From assembly GCF_963583255.1 (NCBI RefSeq), contig NC_084815.1:11145724-11209723 (forward strand): 64,000 nt of DNA, in the 5' to 3' direction. Source of the stretch: Pyrus communis. Lineage: Eukaryota; Streptophyta; Magnoliopsida; Rosales; Rosaceae. The notes under the pieces were generated by a model. The model saw nothing but the letters and a program-made list of their open reading frames with translations, was not told the origin of the DNA and did not search any database. This document shows, one piece after another, positions 43,526-55,941 of the stretch. Made by a program: the position numbers and the translations under genes. Position 1 is the first letter of the stretch. Each line of letters opens with the position of its first letter.

Positions 43526-46500
43526 TGATGCGAGATTTATACGCACACAAATTAAACCCTCTTTTCGTCAAATTGTAGTATATGTATAAGTAGGGATCGT
43601 TCTGGACCGGGGATTAGGAGGGATTGTTAATCACTTGGATTTGACTCAAAAACGTAAAAACGTAATATAAAACACTAAACTAGACTCAAAGAATGTAAAA
43701 CTAAACTTTAAAACACTAAAACAAACCAAAAGACTCAAACAGTACCCAAAGCACTCGAAACTGCCTTAAAAACACTTTCTGGGCAGTTTTGAGCACCTTG
43801 AGTACTTTGGACGAATTTGGCAAACAAAAAGAAACAAAACACTTAAAAACACAAACTAAATGTATTTCTAACTAATCTAACACTTTAAAATAAATGGGGG
43901 ATTGGTTTTGGATGAATTTAAACTAAATGCACAGATTCTAATTAAAACAAATTATAAAAACGAAATTGATAAAATAGAATGATGAAAAACTAGTTAGAGG
44001 GTTCCTTATCCACACATGAACATAAGCATATAATTTGACTCCCAGTTATGACTTCGACAAACGATGAATGACAATGCTCCAAGTTAATTAGGTTCGCTTA
44101 AACTAACTTTCAGATTTCCCTAGATTCATTGGATTGAATGGGATACGCATTACAACCAAATTATTCCTAATCAAAGTCCCTAACCATGGAATACGCATGA
44201 TAGAGACATTCAACAAAGATCATTAAGTTCAACGGAAATCATAAACATCGACTAGGCATTCATAACTATGGAATACGCATGTTAATCCAGCCTAGGGTTT
44301 ACTAAACACAATCGTAACTAGCGATCTTTACTACTCATGAATATAAGTTCATAACGATTAGGTGAAATTCCCTTATATCCTAGCATCAAGTTTAGGCATG
44401 CAAATTAAGTGTCGACCCTCAACCCACATACATAAACAAGTTCTTAATCAAAACAGAAAAGTAAACCACATCTAAAGTTCATGAATTCATAACTGGAGTA
44501 AATCAAATCATAACCAACATATGTCCATGGCTTCAAATTCGCCTCTAACTAAAAAGAAATTAGTTTCACATGTTTAATATAATTGAACAACAAGTTAAAT
44601 TAAACTTGAAAACAGAAACAAAAGAAGAAAGAATAAATTGATGGAATTGAATGGATGGAAAGTTAGCTACGGGGTTCATCTCCACAAATGTTACACTTGC
44701 ATAATAAAAAGATTTCCAATTGCATTTCAATAAATTATGAAACTCATCACCCCGGGTCAATTAGGTCCGCTTAAATTAACCGTCAAGTTTTCCTTAAGTT
44801 AATGAATTGGATGGGTTAACGCAACGCAATTCACTACATTCTCCAAAAGTCCTTTACGTGAACAGCACAATAAAGATACAATCAAAGATCATTAAGCATT
44901 ATGAAAACTATAAGTGTTGACAAGGCATTCGTTACTATGATGAGCATGAAACTCGTGCCAAGAATTCATTTAACGCGATTGTTTATAAGCAACCTCCACT
45001 ACTTGTGAATATAAGTTCATAACGATTAGGTGAAACTCACTTATATTCTAGCGTCATATTCATGCATGAAAATTAAGCGCGCATTCTCAATAAACATACA
45101 TAAATAAGTTATCAATCAAACGGTTAAACAAATTGAATCCACAACTTATGAAATGCAATTAGAAGTAATCAAATCAAAATGCAAGCATAAACATATATTT
45201 CGAATTTCCTCATAACTTTGAAATCAAAGAAACACCTAAACATTCCAACAACTCAAACTTGAATTGTATGAACGTTTAGGCACTCTTCTCTTCCATTCCT
45301 CATACGTACAAAACAAAGAGAATTGAATTTAAACATTGAAATCAAAGAAACACCTAAACATTCCAACAACTCAAACTTGAATTGTATGAACGTTTAGGCA
45401 CTCTTCTCTTCCTCGTTGTTGTAGTACAAGGTCTAAGGAGATGTTTGATAGTGTGAATGGTTTGGGGAGTGGTAGAGGAATGGAAGAGGAGTTGTGGAGA
45501 TGGAAGGATGGTGTTTGGATTGTAAGGGAGAGTCACGGCACAAAGATGGTTCGATGGTCTACATTTCTGCAATGGATGAGTGAATATGGAAGAGTGTATG
45601 AATGAGTGTGTATTATGAATGAGAATGCAAGGGTTTTTATAGGAGGAATGGAGGTGTATATGGCTGTTTGTTTAAGCATGCATGTGGATGGTTAATGATG
45701 AAAAACAGCTAGGAAAGCATGTGAAAGCTGGAATTGCATGTGTGTGCATGTGAAATCTGCCAAGATGGGGGAAAATATGGAAAATGGAAGTGTATGAATG
45801 TGCACGGCTAGGTGGAGTGTGTAAGGGAATATGTGGTGGATGATTAAAGTGCATGTGTTGACTGAATTGTTTGTAGATGCATGTGCAATGATGGAGAGTT
45901 TGCATGTGGAATAATGATCAAATAGTGAGGGGATCTCACGGCAAGGATGTGGATTTTCTGTAAATGCAAGGCATGGCTGGAATGATTGTGTTTGTTTGAA
46001 TGTGCATGTGATTAAATTAAAGGATGCAAAGTAAATGAATAATGAATGCATGTGTTGATTTATGAAGATGCATGTGCAATGAAGTGGAATGACAATCTGA
46101 AATGGGATAGGAACCCACGGCAAGGATGAAGAAATGATTATGAATGCATGTGTTGAATGATTTCTTGGTGAGGGATGTGGAAGATTGCATGTGGATTAAA
46201 GGGGTGTGAATGATTATGGGATGCTGGAAATCTGGAGGAGGAGCCACGGCAATGATGATTTCTTGCTGGAAATGCATGTGAATGTATGGCTTTTGAAGTG
46301 ATTGTTGTTGGAAATGAATGTGAAGGCATGTGAAAGCTGGAAATGGAAGGTAGGCCACGGCATGGATGTGTTTTGGTGTAAATGTGGCTGAATGGTTTAA
46401 TTAATGGGAGTGTGCATGTTTGAATGATTAAAGGGACATGTGGGGTGGCTGGAACAAAGGGGGAAGCACGGCATGGGTTGTTGTTGAATGATTATGGGTG

Positions 46501-46963
46501 CATGTGGGTGGAAATGCATGTGAATTAAAGGTGTTGTGTTAGGTGATGGGTGCATGTTAAGTGATAAGTGATAAGTGATGATGATATGATATGTGGTTAT
46601 GATAAGTGGTAAGTGGTGATGATAAGTAATGATATGTGGGAGTGTGGCTGAAATGAAGGAGTGGAATGTTGGAATGTTATGCACGGCTAAGGAAATTGGA
46701 AAGGTTTAAATGTCCTAAAACTAAAGGGAACAAGGTTCCAACACTTTGGTCTTCAATTTCGTCCAACACATTGGCGCCAAGCATAAGCTATCCATCCTTA
46801 GCCCAAAAGTGCTCCAAAAGTCTCCAAAATGCATCTTTTTGCTCCTTTAGCCCTTTGGACCTACAAACACACGAAAATAGCTTAAAGTACTAAAATAACT
46901 AAAGAAACATAACGTAAATGCACGAGAACAAGCCATTTAAGTCGCATGAATATGCTCCTATCA
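43526..46963 (-). mobile_element. Long solo LTR (3,438 bases), TSD ATAAC, inside the outer solo LTR
   Basis: Ends TGATGCGAG and GCTCCTATCA; ATAAC at 43521-43525 and 46964-46968. It is about 1 kb longer than other LTRs because the U5 module is present twice: a diverged copy (about 43860-44660, with GAATACGCAT at three sites) and the usual copy (about 44660-45200). The TATA-type box is at 45634-45642 (minus). Confidence 0.93.
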
Positions 46964-47875
46964 ATAACTTATTTATGTATGTTTATTGAGAGTGCACACT
47001 TAATTTTCATGCATGAATATGACGCTAGAATATAAGTGAGTTTCACCTAATAGTTACGAACTTATATTCACAAGTAGTGGAGGTTGCTTATAAACAATCG
47101 CGTTAAACGAATTCTTGGCATAAGTTTCATGCGTATTCCATAGTAACGAATGCCTCGTCAACACTTATAATTTTCATAGAGCGTAATGATTCTTGCTTGT
47201 ATCTCTATTATGCAATCATGTAGGGGACTTGTGGGGAATGTTTTGGGTTGTCGTATGCAATCATCCAATTCAATAACGTTAGGAAGATTTGAAAGTTAAT
47301 TTAAGCGGATCTAATTAACTTGGAGCATTGAGAATTCATGGTTTATTGAAATGCAATTGGAAATCATTTTATTATGCAAGTGTAACATGTGTGGAGATGA
47401 ACCCCTTACCTAGCATTCATCCATACTTTCATCATATTCATATTTACATTTTGCTTTAATTACAATCTGTTCAAGTAGTTTTAATTTCGTCAAAACCTAA
47501 ATCCCCCTTTACTTTAATGTCCAATTTAGTTAGAAAGTGTCTTAGTTTATGTTTCTAAGTGTTTTGATTAAATTTATTACACAAATTCGTCCAAATTCAC
47601 CAAAGTGCTCAAAACTGGCCAGAAAGTGTTTTTAAGGCAGTTTTGAGTGTTTTGGGTGATGTTTGAGTCTTTTGGTTTGTTTTAGTGTTTTAAAGTTTAG
47701 TTTTGCATTCTTTGAGTCTAGTATAGTGTTTTATATTGTGTTCTTACGTTTTTGAGTCAAATCCAAGTGATTAACAATCCCTCCTAATCCCCGGTCCAGA
47801 ACGATCCCTACTTACATACTTACTACAATTGATAAAAAGAGGGTTTAATTTGTGTGCGTTTAAAATCACGCATCA

Positions 47876-48540
47876 ACTGGGCAGCAGGAATTCTTTTGGT
47901 CTCCCCCGAAGGTCTGTGCTTCCTCCTTTTATCTGTTTCTTTGTTCAATCTTTCCAATTCGTATTGAAGAGGGTTAGAGGATAGCTCAGCATATGCAGTT
48001 GTTGCTTGTCTCCACATGCTTCAATGTATCATTTTCACTTGCCTTACTTGCTCCGTTGAAGATGACTACTCGAGAGCAACGGTAAGCAACCAGGAATAGA
48101 TTCCAGGCAGTTGGCTCCAGATCGAAAGACTGACTCCAAGTGCCGGCTGATTGCTTCTTTCACTTTGCCATGCGAGTAAGAACAAGGACAAAGAAAAAGA
48201 CAGGGAAAGAGCATGATATGAGATACTTTTGCTTTTGACCTTGATGATATGAGATACCTTTGCTTTTGAAGAAGCGGTGAATGAATCAGCACATGCTTCA
48301 ATCTGCCGTTTCCTCCTGGGTCATCTGTACTCCAGGCATCTGGTATCATCTTTGGGGAAGAAGAAAAAAAAATGAGTAGTTCGAAAGGCTTTGCTGGGAG
48401 TGCGCCCTCAGAGGTGAGGAAGAGTTGGGCAATTTCTTCAGGTCTGCCTTGCCATAAAAGATGAAGGTCGACATATATAGAGATAATAACAAGTGGTGGT
48501 ACTGTTCTTTTACCCTTGTCGACAAACGTTTTGATCCCGC
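47876..48540 (-). mobile_element. Element C, conserved block, second part
   Basis: It continues from 39500. It contains the minus-strand TATA-like TCTATATATGTCGACC near 48470-48485. Compared with A and B there is a gap around 48055 and an A-run insertion near 48365, which break any shared sense frame and argue against coding. Confidence 0.75.
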
Positions 48541-48902
48541 AAATCCGGCTTTTTGAAATAGTGGCGCCTCTTCGATTTCTGAACGACGCCTCTTCGATTT
48601 CTGAACGACGCCCCTTCGATTTCTGAACGACGCCCCTTCGCTTTCTGAACGACACGTAGTAGTGCGGATGCGGCTCCTTTTGACAAAGCTGCACGCGTTT
48701 TCTGAAAAGCAGAGAAAGCGTCGCCGAACTTTACGCAGGAAATTCCGGCTTTTTGAATCGGTGGACGCGTCGCCTTGACTTTTTATAGAGGAATTGATCA
48801 CCACCAACAAACACACTCTGAAGATTGCCCATTCTTGAAAATCGACTCCGGCCCTTTGAGAATTAACTCCATCCACCCCTTCTCTTTGAACACCTTTGAA
48901 AA
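48541..48902 (+). promoter_or_regulatory. Promoter-like region of the opposite-strand ORF, element C
   Basis: Four ~22-base CGATTTCTGAACGACGCC units (48570-48655), ACGCGT words, and a TATA-like TTTTATAGAGG near 48780. It is shorter than in A and B: the middle part with the second G-box is deleted. Confidence 0.6.
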
Positions 48903-49580
48903 ATGACTAACTCATCGAACCTTTGCTTAGATTTGAGTCTCAGCAGCGATCCGGTTGCGCCCCGTCAAGGTAATGTATGGCGCCCTTCTTTTTTATCTTC
49001 TAACGGTCCTCTTACAGGTGAAGACTCCATGATGACGGATGCAACAACAGCTACGATAGTAGCTAGGAACCTCCTCACTCCTAAGGATAGTAGGCTGCTT
49101 TCAGGACGGTCCGATGAGTTGGCCGTTCAAGAGTCCCTCGCTCTCAGTGTTCAGTGTGCAGGCTCTGTGTCCAGCATGGGCCAACGCCTACTTGCTCGCT
49201 CCCGTCAGGTTGAATCGTTGATGGCAGAGGTGGAAAGTCTCAAGCAAGAGATCAAGCAGCTGAAGTATGAGAATAGAAGTTTGCACGTTCTTGCAAACAA
49301 CTATTCTTCGGGCATGAAGAGGAAGCTTGATGAGCTGCAAGAATCTGAAGGTCGAATTCAAAGTGACCGTCAAAGGCTTGCGGCTTTCTTCCAGAGGCAC
49401 ATTTTTCCTGGGTCATCTAGCGTTCCACCAAGTATTGTGGCCTTGAATGATCTAGCTCCGATGCTTCCCGCTTCGATGCCTCCTGCTTCGATGCCTCCTG
49501 CTCCGATGCCTTCCGCTCCGATGCCTCCTGCTTCTAGAGTTGTGCCACGTAGTGGGGCTTCACGTAAACAACCTTTGTGA
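48903..49580 (+). CDS. Opposite-strand retrotransposon ORF: EAR-motif/coiled-coil protein (225 aa), intact
   Basis: Homologue of the ORF at 32350. The N-terminus keeps the alternating leucines although residues between them changed (LCLDLSL, residues 7-13), as expected if LxLxL matters. RQGNVWRPSFLSSNG, the LTPKDSRLLSGRSDELAVQ stretch and the coiled coil are nearly unchanged. The proline tail has a different set of repeats (PASMP, PAPMP) plus an insert RVV before PRSGASRKQPL. Against B, the ~109 codons from LLTP to DRQR show 19 synonymous and 5 replacement differences by hand count. Its element is otherwise decayed (sense gag frameshifted, two insertions), so the open frame is likely a relic of selection before this copy was disrupted. 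Function not recognised. Confidence 0.85.
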   Translation: MTNSSNLCLDLSLSSDPVAPRQGNVWRPSFLSSNGPLTGEDSMMTDATTATIVARNLLTPKDSRLLSGRSDELAVQESLALSVQCAGSVSSMGQRLLARSRQVESLMAEVESLKQEIKQLKYENRSLHVLANNYSSGMKRKLDELQESEGRIQSDRQRLAAFFQRHIFPGSSSVPPSIVALNDLAPMLPASMPPASMPPAPMPSAPMPPASRVVPRSGASRKQPL

Positions 49581-49591
49581 AAGTTACATTC

Positions 49592-49634
49592 TTTTATTTT
49601 ATTTTATTTTATTTATTTATTTATTTTTTTTAAA
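49592..49634 (-). repeat. A-rich tract, element C
   Basis: TTTTATTTTATTTTATTT-type stretch on the plus strand (A-rich in element sense), between the opposite-strand ORF and the gag remnant. Confidence 0.6.
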
Positions 49635-50620
49635 TTAAACGGCATGGTATTTATCTTTGAATGGAAGGTGATACTTGAAATGATCCGGTAATGGTTTAAA
49701 TTCAAGATTGGATGCCTGAATCATTAACAACATATTAGTATAAAAGAAAATTGAAATTCGGGGAGGCGGCTTACCTGTGTGCTCTGATATGAACTCAAGA
49801 ATAAACACCCCTTCTTTGAACATTGTAGGACCAGAAAATCCAACTTGTTTGGGAATTGTTGTCTCAAGTATATCCTTTTTAACGAATTCATGATATTCCA
49901 TACTTTGCACCTTTGGAAGGGCTTCCAAGATGTCTTCTTCACTTTCTTCTTCCTTGGAATTCATGAACCTGCAAGGAATAGTGATATTAGGTGGAATGGG
50001 GTTAGAACTAATTAAATTTGGAACAACCTTACTTGAATTAGATGGCGTAGGAGCAATAGGTGCCTCCGGTAAAGGTGTTTCCACCCTTTCCGTGGGTTGG
50101 GTGTATTCCTCTTCCTTGTGATTTGATTTTGATGGTTGAGGGTCCGTTCCAACCTCCTTGTCACTTCTCAACATGATTTCCTTGGCAGTTTCAAATTCTC
50201 CCTTCGGATTTGCAATGGTTGAACTATGGAGTTCGCCTTGGTCTCGAAACTGTCCTACGAACTCCGCGATCTGCCCAATTTTCTTTTCCAAGTAGTCCAA
50301 CCTTTTTCTTGATTTTCCCTCTCTTTGCTTTGAGTTAGGATTCCCTGCGTCAAAGTAGTAAGTAATTGAAAAATCTTATCATTATCACTTGAATTACCTA
50401 CAATGCTTTGGGCAGGTTGTGGTGGCTGCATAGGTGTTGAATAGAATTCCTCATATGGCGGCCAATATCCTTCTTCTTGAACATGTTGAGGTTCCCACCA
50501 CATAGAAGTTGAATGATCACTCCAATCCGAATTGTAAGTATTGGAAAACAAGTTATTCCTTGATTGAAGATCAAATGTACCAACGCTTTGCATTTGGGAC
50601 CTTTCCATGAGCTGTGACAA
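49635..50620 (-). pseudogene. Gag-derived ORF of element C, frameshifted
   Basis: Homologue of the 444-aa ORF of A. The first part (50620 to 50255) has SQLMERSQMQSVGTF and one EEGYWPPYEEFYSTPMQPPQ copy, where A has two. The second part (50300 to 49635) is in another frame and ends with LEFKPLPDHFKYHLPFKDK. A frameshift around 50280-50300 separates them. No catalytic or zinc-knuckle motif. Confidence 0.7.
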
Positions 50621-50730
50621 AAGAGAAGCATTATCAAGTGCTTGAAATCAACAAACAAAACACAAATCAAAAACTAAAACTAAAATACATAACAGAAACG
50701 AACAATCCAAGAGATTAGCAAATTTGCTAA

Positions 50731-50748
50731 TCCCCGGCAGCGGCGCCA
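50731..50748 (-). other. Primer binding site of element C, one mismatch
   Basis: The minus strand reads TGGCGCCGCTGCCGGGGA: one T-to-C change from the tRNA-Asp match of the other copies. Confidence 0.85.
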
Positions 50749-50753
50749 AAATT

Positions 50754-52960
50754 TGATGCGAGAATTATACGCACACAAATTAAACCCTCTTTTTATCAAT
50801 TGTAGTAAGTATGTAAGTAGGGATCGTTCTGGACCGGGGATTAGGAGGGATTGCAAATCTCTTGGAAACTGACTTAAAAACGTAAGAACACAATATAAAA
50901 CACTATACTAGACTCAAAGAATGCAAAACTAAACTTTAAAACACTAAAACAAACCAAAAGACTCAAACATCACCCAAAACACTCAAAACTGCCTAAAAAC
51001 CACTTTCTGGGCAGTTTTGAGTATAAACACAAATTCGGACGAAATTAAGTTGTAACTTGACTCAAGACTCTTAAAAACACAAACTAAATTGATTTCTAAC
51101 TAATTTGACATTAAAGTAAAGGGGGATTTAGGTTTATACGAAATTAAATTAAATGAACAAATTGTAATTAAAGCAGAATGTAAATATGAAATTGATGAAA
51201 TGGAATGAATGGATGATAGAATAGCTGAGGGGTTCATCTCCATACATGTTACACTTGCATAATAAAATGATTTCCAATTGCGTTTCAATAAATCATTAAT
51301 TCTCAACACCCCAAGTTAACCGTGATGCACTAATTAACCTTCAAATCTTCCTAACGTTATTGAATTGGATGATTGCATACGACAACCCAAAACATTCCCC
51401 ACAAGTCCCCTACATGATTGCATAATAGAGATACAAGCAAGAATCATTACGCTCTATGAAGATTATAAGTTTTGACGAGGCATTCGTTACTATGGAATAC
51501 GCATGAAACTTATGCCAAGAATTCGTTTAACGCGATTGTTTATAAGCAACCTCCACTACTTGTGAATATAAGTTCGTAACTATTAGGTGAAACTCACTTA
51601 TATTCTAGCGTCATATTCATGCATGAAAATTAAGCGTGCACTCTCAATAAACATACATAAATAAGTTATCAATCAAACGGTTAAACAAATTGAATCCACA
51701 ACTTATGAAACGCAATTAGAAGTAATCAAATCAAAATGCAAGCATAAACATATATTTCGAATCCCCCCCTAGCCAAGGGGGGTTTAGTTCCTCATACGTA
51801 CAAAACAAAGAGAATCAAGGAAACACCTAAACATTCCAACAACTCAAACTTGAATTGTATGAACGTTTAGGCCCTCTTCTCTTCCATTCCTCATTCGTAC
51901 AAAACAAAGAGTATTGAAATTAAACATTGAAATCAAAGAAACACCTAAACATTCCAACAACTCAAACTTGAATTGTATGAACGTTTAGGCCCTCTTATCT
52001 TCCTCTTCGTTGTAGCACAAGGTCTAAGGATAGTTTGATGGTGTGAATGGTTTGGGGAGTGGTGGAATGGCTGAATTTCTAGTGGTGTTTGGATTAATAG
52101 GGAACTCACGGCCAAAGGGCAGTTTTGATGTGTGAATGGGTGAATTTCTGAAATGGAAGAATGAATGAATGTTGTGTGAAGTGTGTATGGTTTTTATAGG
52201 GAGATGGATAGATGGGAGAGGGAACATGACAGCTAGGTTGGTTTTTATAGGGAACATGTGCAAATGCTGGAAATCTGATGGGAACTCACGGCAAGGTTGG
52301 ATAATGAATGTGTGATGGTGTGATTGAATGATTAAAGTGCATGTGGGTGGAAATGCATGTGGAATGGCTGATTGTGGTGCAATGATAATGTCTTGTGGCT
52401 GAAATGATGAAGTGGGATGGCTGAAATGCACGGCAAAGTGTTGTAATTTCTGCAATGGTTGCAATGATGAAATGGATGGGAGTGCATGTGGCTTGGGTGC
52501 ATGTGTGATGTGTGAATGTGGTTGAATGATTAAGTGGCTGAATTGGATTAAAGAATGGGAATGCTAGGTTGGAAATGCATGTGGGTTAAAGGTAGATTGA
52601 AGGTGGTTTGCACGGCAAAGAGGAAGTGAATGTGGCTGATTTGATTTATGGAAGATGCATGTGCAATGAAGTGGAATGACAGCTAGGTTATGATGATGAT
52701 TGCATGTGAGTTAAAATGCATGTGCAATGGCTGAAATGTGTTGAATATGCACGGCAAAGGAAGTGGATTTTCTGCAAATGCAAGGTCAATGTGCATGGCT
52801 GGAATGATTGTGTTTGCATGTGAATTAAAGCTATATGTGGCTGCAATGATGAAATGGATGGGAGTGCATGTGGCTTGGGTGCATGTGGAGTGGCTTTGAA
52901 GTGATTGCTGAAAATGAATGTGAAATGAAATGATAATGTTTTGCACGGCTAGGTGTTGTG
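50754..52960 (-). mobile_element. 5' LTR of element C, interrupted by element E
   Basis: It starts TGATGCGAG five bases after the PBS and is cut at 52960, in U3, by the LTR of E; the remainder is not in this window. The U5 inverted repeat is near 50984-51019 and the TATA-type box at 52191-52199 (minus). Confidence 0.88.
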
Positions 52961-55926
52961 TGATGCGAGATTTATACGCATATAAATTAAACCCTCTTTT
53001 CGTCAAATTGTAGTATATGTATAAGTAGGGATCGTTCTGGACCGGAGATTAGGAGGGATTGTTAATCACTTGGAAACCGACTCAAAAATGTAAAAACGTA
53101 ATATAAAACACTAAACTAGACTCAAAGAATGTAAAACTAAACTTTAAAACACTAAAACAAATCAAAAGACTCAAAATAGCACAAAACACACTCAAATCTG
53201 CCTAAAAACCACTTTCTGGGCAGATTTGAGTACAAACACAACTTTGGACGAAATTAAGTTATGACTTGACTCAAGACTCTTAAAAACACAAACTAAATGT
53301 AGTTCTAACTAATCTAACACTTTAAAATAAATGGGGGATTGGTTTTGACGAATTTAAAACAAAAACAAAAACTTGGAAACAAAACAGATTGTACAAACGA
53401 AATTGATGGAATAGAATGATGAAAAACTAGTTAGAGGGTTCCTTATCCACACATGAACATAAGCATATAATTTGACTCCCAGTTATGACTTCAACAAACG
53501 ATGAATGACAATGCTCCAAGTTAATTAGGTTCGCTTAAATTAACTTTCAGATTTCCCTAGATTCATTGGATTGAATGGGATACGCATTACAACCAAATTA
53601 TTCCTAATCAAAGTCCCTAACATGGAATACGCATGATAGAGACATTCAACAAAGATCATTAAGTTCAACGGAAATCATAAACATCGACTAGGCATTCATA
53701 ACTATGGAATACGCATGGTAATCCAGCCTAGGGTTTACTAAACACAATCGTGACTAGCGATTTTTACTACTCATGAATATAAGTTCATAACGATTAGGTG
53801 AAATTCCCTTATATCCTAGCATCAAGTTTAGGCATGCAAATTAAGTGTCGACCCTCAACCCACATACATAAACAAGTTCTTAATCAAAACAAAAAAGTAA
53901 CCCACATCTAAAGTTCATGAATTCATAACTGGAGTAAATCAAATCATAACCAACATATGTCCATGGCTTCAAATTCACCTCTAACTAAGAAGAAATTAGT
54001 TCCACATGTTTAACATAATTGAACAACAAGTTAAATTAAACATGAAAACAGAAACAAGAAAAGAAAGAACAAATTGATGAAATTGAATGGATGGAAAGTT
54101 AGCTACGGGGTTCATCTCCACACATGTTACACTTGCATATAATATTGATTCTCAGTTGGTCTTTCAATAAATTATGAAACTCAACGCCCCGGGTCAATTA
54201 GGTCCGCTTAAATTAACCGTCAAGTTTTCCTTAAGTTAATGAATTGGATGGGCACTCTTCTGTTCAATCAAACGGTTAAACAAATTGAATCCACAACTTA
54301 TGAAATTCCAACCAAAGATAATCAATTCATATTGCAAGCATAAACATGTATTTCGAATCACCTCATAACTTTGAAATCAAAGAAACACCTAAACATTCCA
54401 ACAACTCAAACTTGAATTGTATGAACGTTTAGGCACTCTTCTGTTCCATTCCTCATACGTCCAAAACAAAGAGAATTGAATTTAAACTTTGAAATCAAAG
54501 AAACACCTAAACATTCCAACAACTCAAACTTGAATTGTATGAACGTTTAGGCCCTCTTATCTTCCTCGTTGTTGTAGCACAAGGTCTAAGGTGAGTTTGA
54601 TGGTGTGAATGGTTTGGGGAGTGGTGAAAATGGAAGGATGGTGTTTGGATTGTAAGGGAGAGTTACAGCAAGGGTGGTGTTATGGTCTACATTCTGAAAT
54701 GGAGAGTGAATGAATTGAAATGTGTATGAATGCTTATTTATAGGTGAAATGGGGGAACATGACAGCTAGGTTGCATGTGCAAATGCTGGAAAACTGATGG
54801 GAATTCACGGCAAGGTTGGAAATGCATGTGTGATGGTGTGTGTATGTGCTGGAATGGTGTGTGTATGCGCTGGAATGGTATGGGTTGTACACGGCATTGG
54901 CTTTGTTTTTGATGATTTTCTGGCTGCATGATGAAGAGTTAATAAATAATGCATGTAGGTGGCTGCAATGATGAAAAGTGAATGCTGGAAATGCATGTGA
55001 AGGTGCTGGAAATGGGAATGAAGGCCACGACAAAGGTGTTTTCTTGCTGGAAATGCATGTGAGTGCATGGCATTTGAAATGATTGTTGTTTGGAAATGAA
55101 TGTGAAGGCATGTGAAAGCTGGAAATTGCATGTGAAGATGCTGGAAATGGGAATGAAGGCCACGGCAAAGGCTTGTTGTTGAAGGGAATGCATGTGATTT
55201 AAAGCTAGAGTGATGATGATGAATGCATGTGCTTTGACAGGAAATGAAGGAGATAATGCACGGTTTTGAGAGGAATTGTGCTGAAAATGAATTAAAGGAT
55301 GCATGTGAATTATTTATGAAGGGAATGCATGTGCAATGAAGTGGATTTTCTGATTATGAATGTGTTTGCATGTGCACGGTTTTAGGGAGAAAGGTGGATG
55401 AATGTGCACGTGCAAGGTTGTTGTTGTGATAAGTGATAAGTGTATGGTTATGATAAGTGTATGATAAGGTAAGTGAATGATATGATAAGTGGTGAATGAT
55501 ATGTGGTGAATGATATGTGATAAGTGGTGAATGATATGTGATAAGTGGTGAATGATATGATAAGTGGTGAATGATATGTGGTGAATGTGGGAGTGTGGCT
55601 GAAATGAAGGAGTGGAATGTTGGAATGTTATGCACGGCTAAGGATATAGGAAAGGTTTAAATGTCCTAAAACTAAAGGGAACAAGGTTCCAACACTTTGG
55701 TCTTCAATTAGGTCTTCAATTTCGTCCAACACTTTGGCTCCAAGCATAAGCTATCCATCCTTAGCCCAAAAGTGCTCCAAAAGTCTCCAAAATGCATCTT
55801 TTTGCTTCTTTAGCCCTTTGGACCTATAAACACACGAAAATAGCTTAAAGTACTAAAATAACTAAAGAAACATAACGTAAATGCACGAGAACAAGCCATT
55901 TAAGTCGCATGAATATGCTCCTATCA
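52961..55926 (-). mobile_element. 3' LTR of element E (2,966 bases, double U5 module)
   Basis: It starts TGATGCGAG and ends GCTCCTATCA, followed by a PPT, so it is the 3' LTR of a minus-oriented element. TTGTG (52956-52960) is the left copy of the expected duplication; the right copy is lost. A diverged second U5 module with GAATACGCAT at three sites lies at about 53290-54090. The TATA box is at 54735-54743 (minus), the U3 tract at 55425-55590. Confidence 0.9.
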
Positions 55927-55941
55927 AATACCCCCACACTT
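55927..55941 (-). other. Polypurine tract of element E
   Basis: AAGTGTGGGGGTATT on the minus strand, next to the LTR. Confidence 0.9.

Larger units (their letters stand above)
39501..47875 (+). mobile_element. Solo LTR (TSD ACTGG) containing two further solo LTRs
   Basis: It starts TGATAGGAGC at 39501 and ends ACGCATCA at 47875; ACTGG is present at 39496-39500 and 47876-47880. Own sequence is 39501-40355, 43084-43525 and 46964-47875, about 2.2 kb. U3 has two TATA-type boxes CTATAAATA (40032-40040 and 40233-40241) in similar surroundings, and no TCACTTATC tract. Confidence 0.93.
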
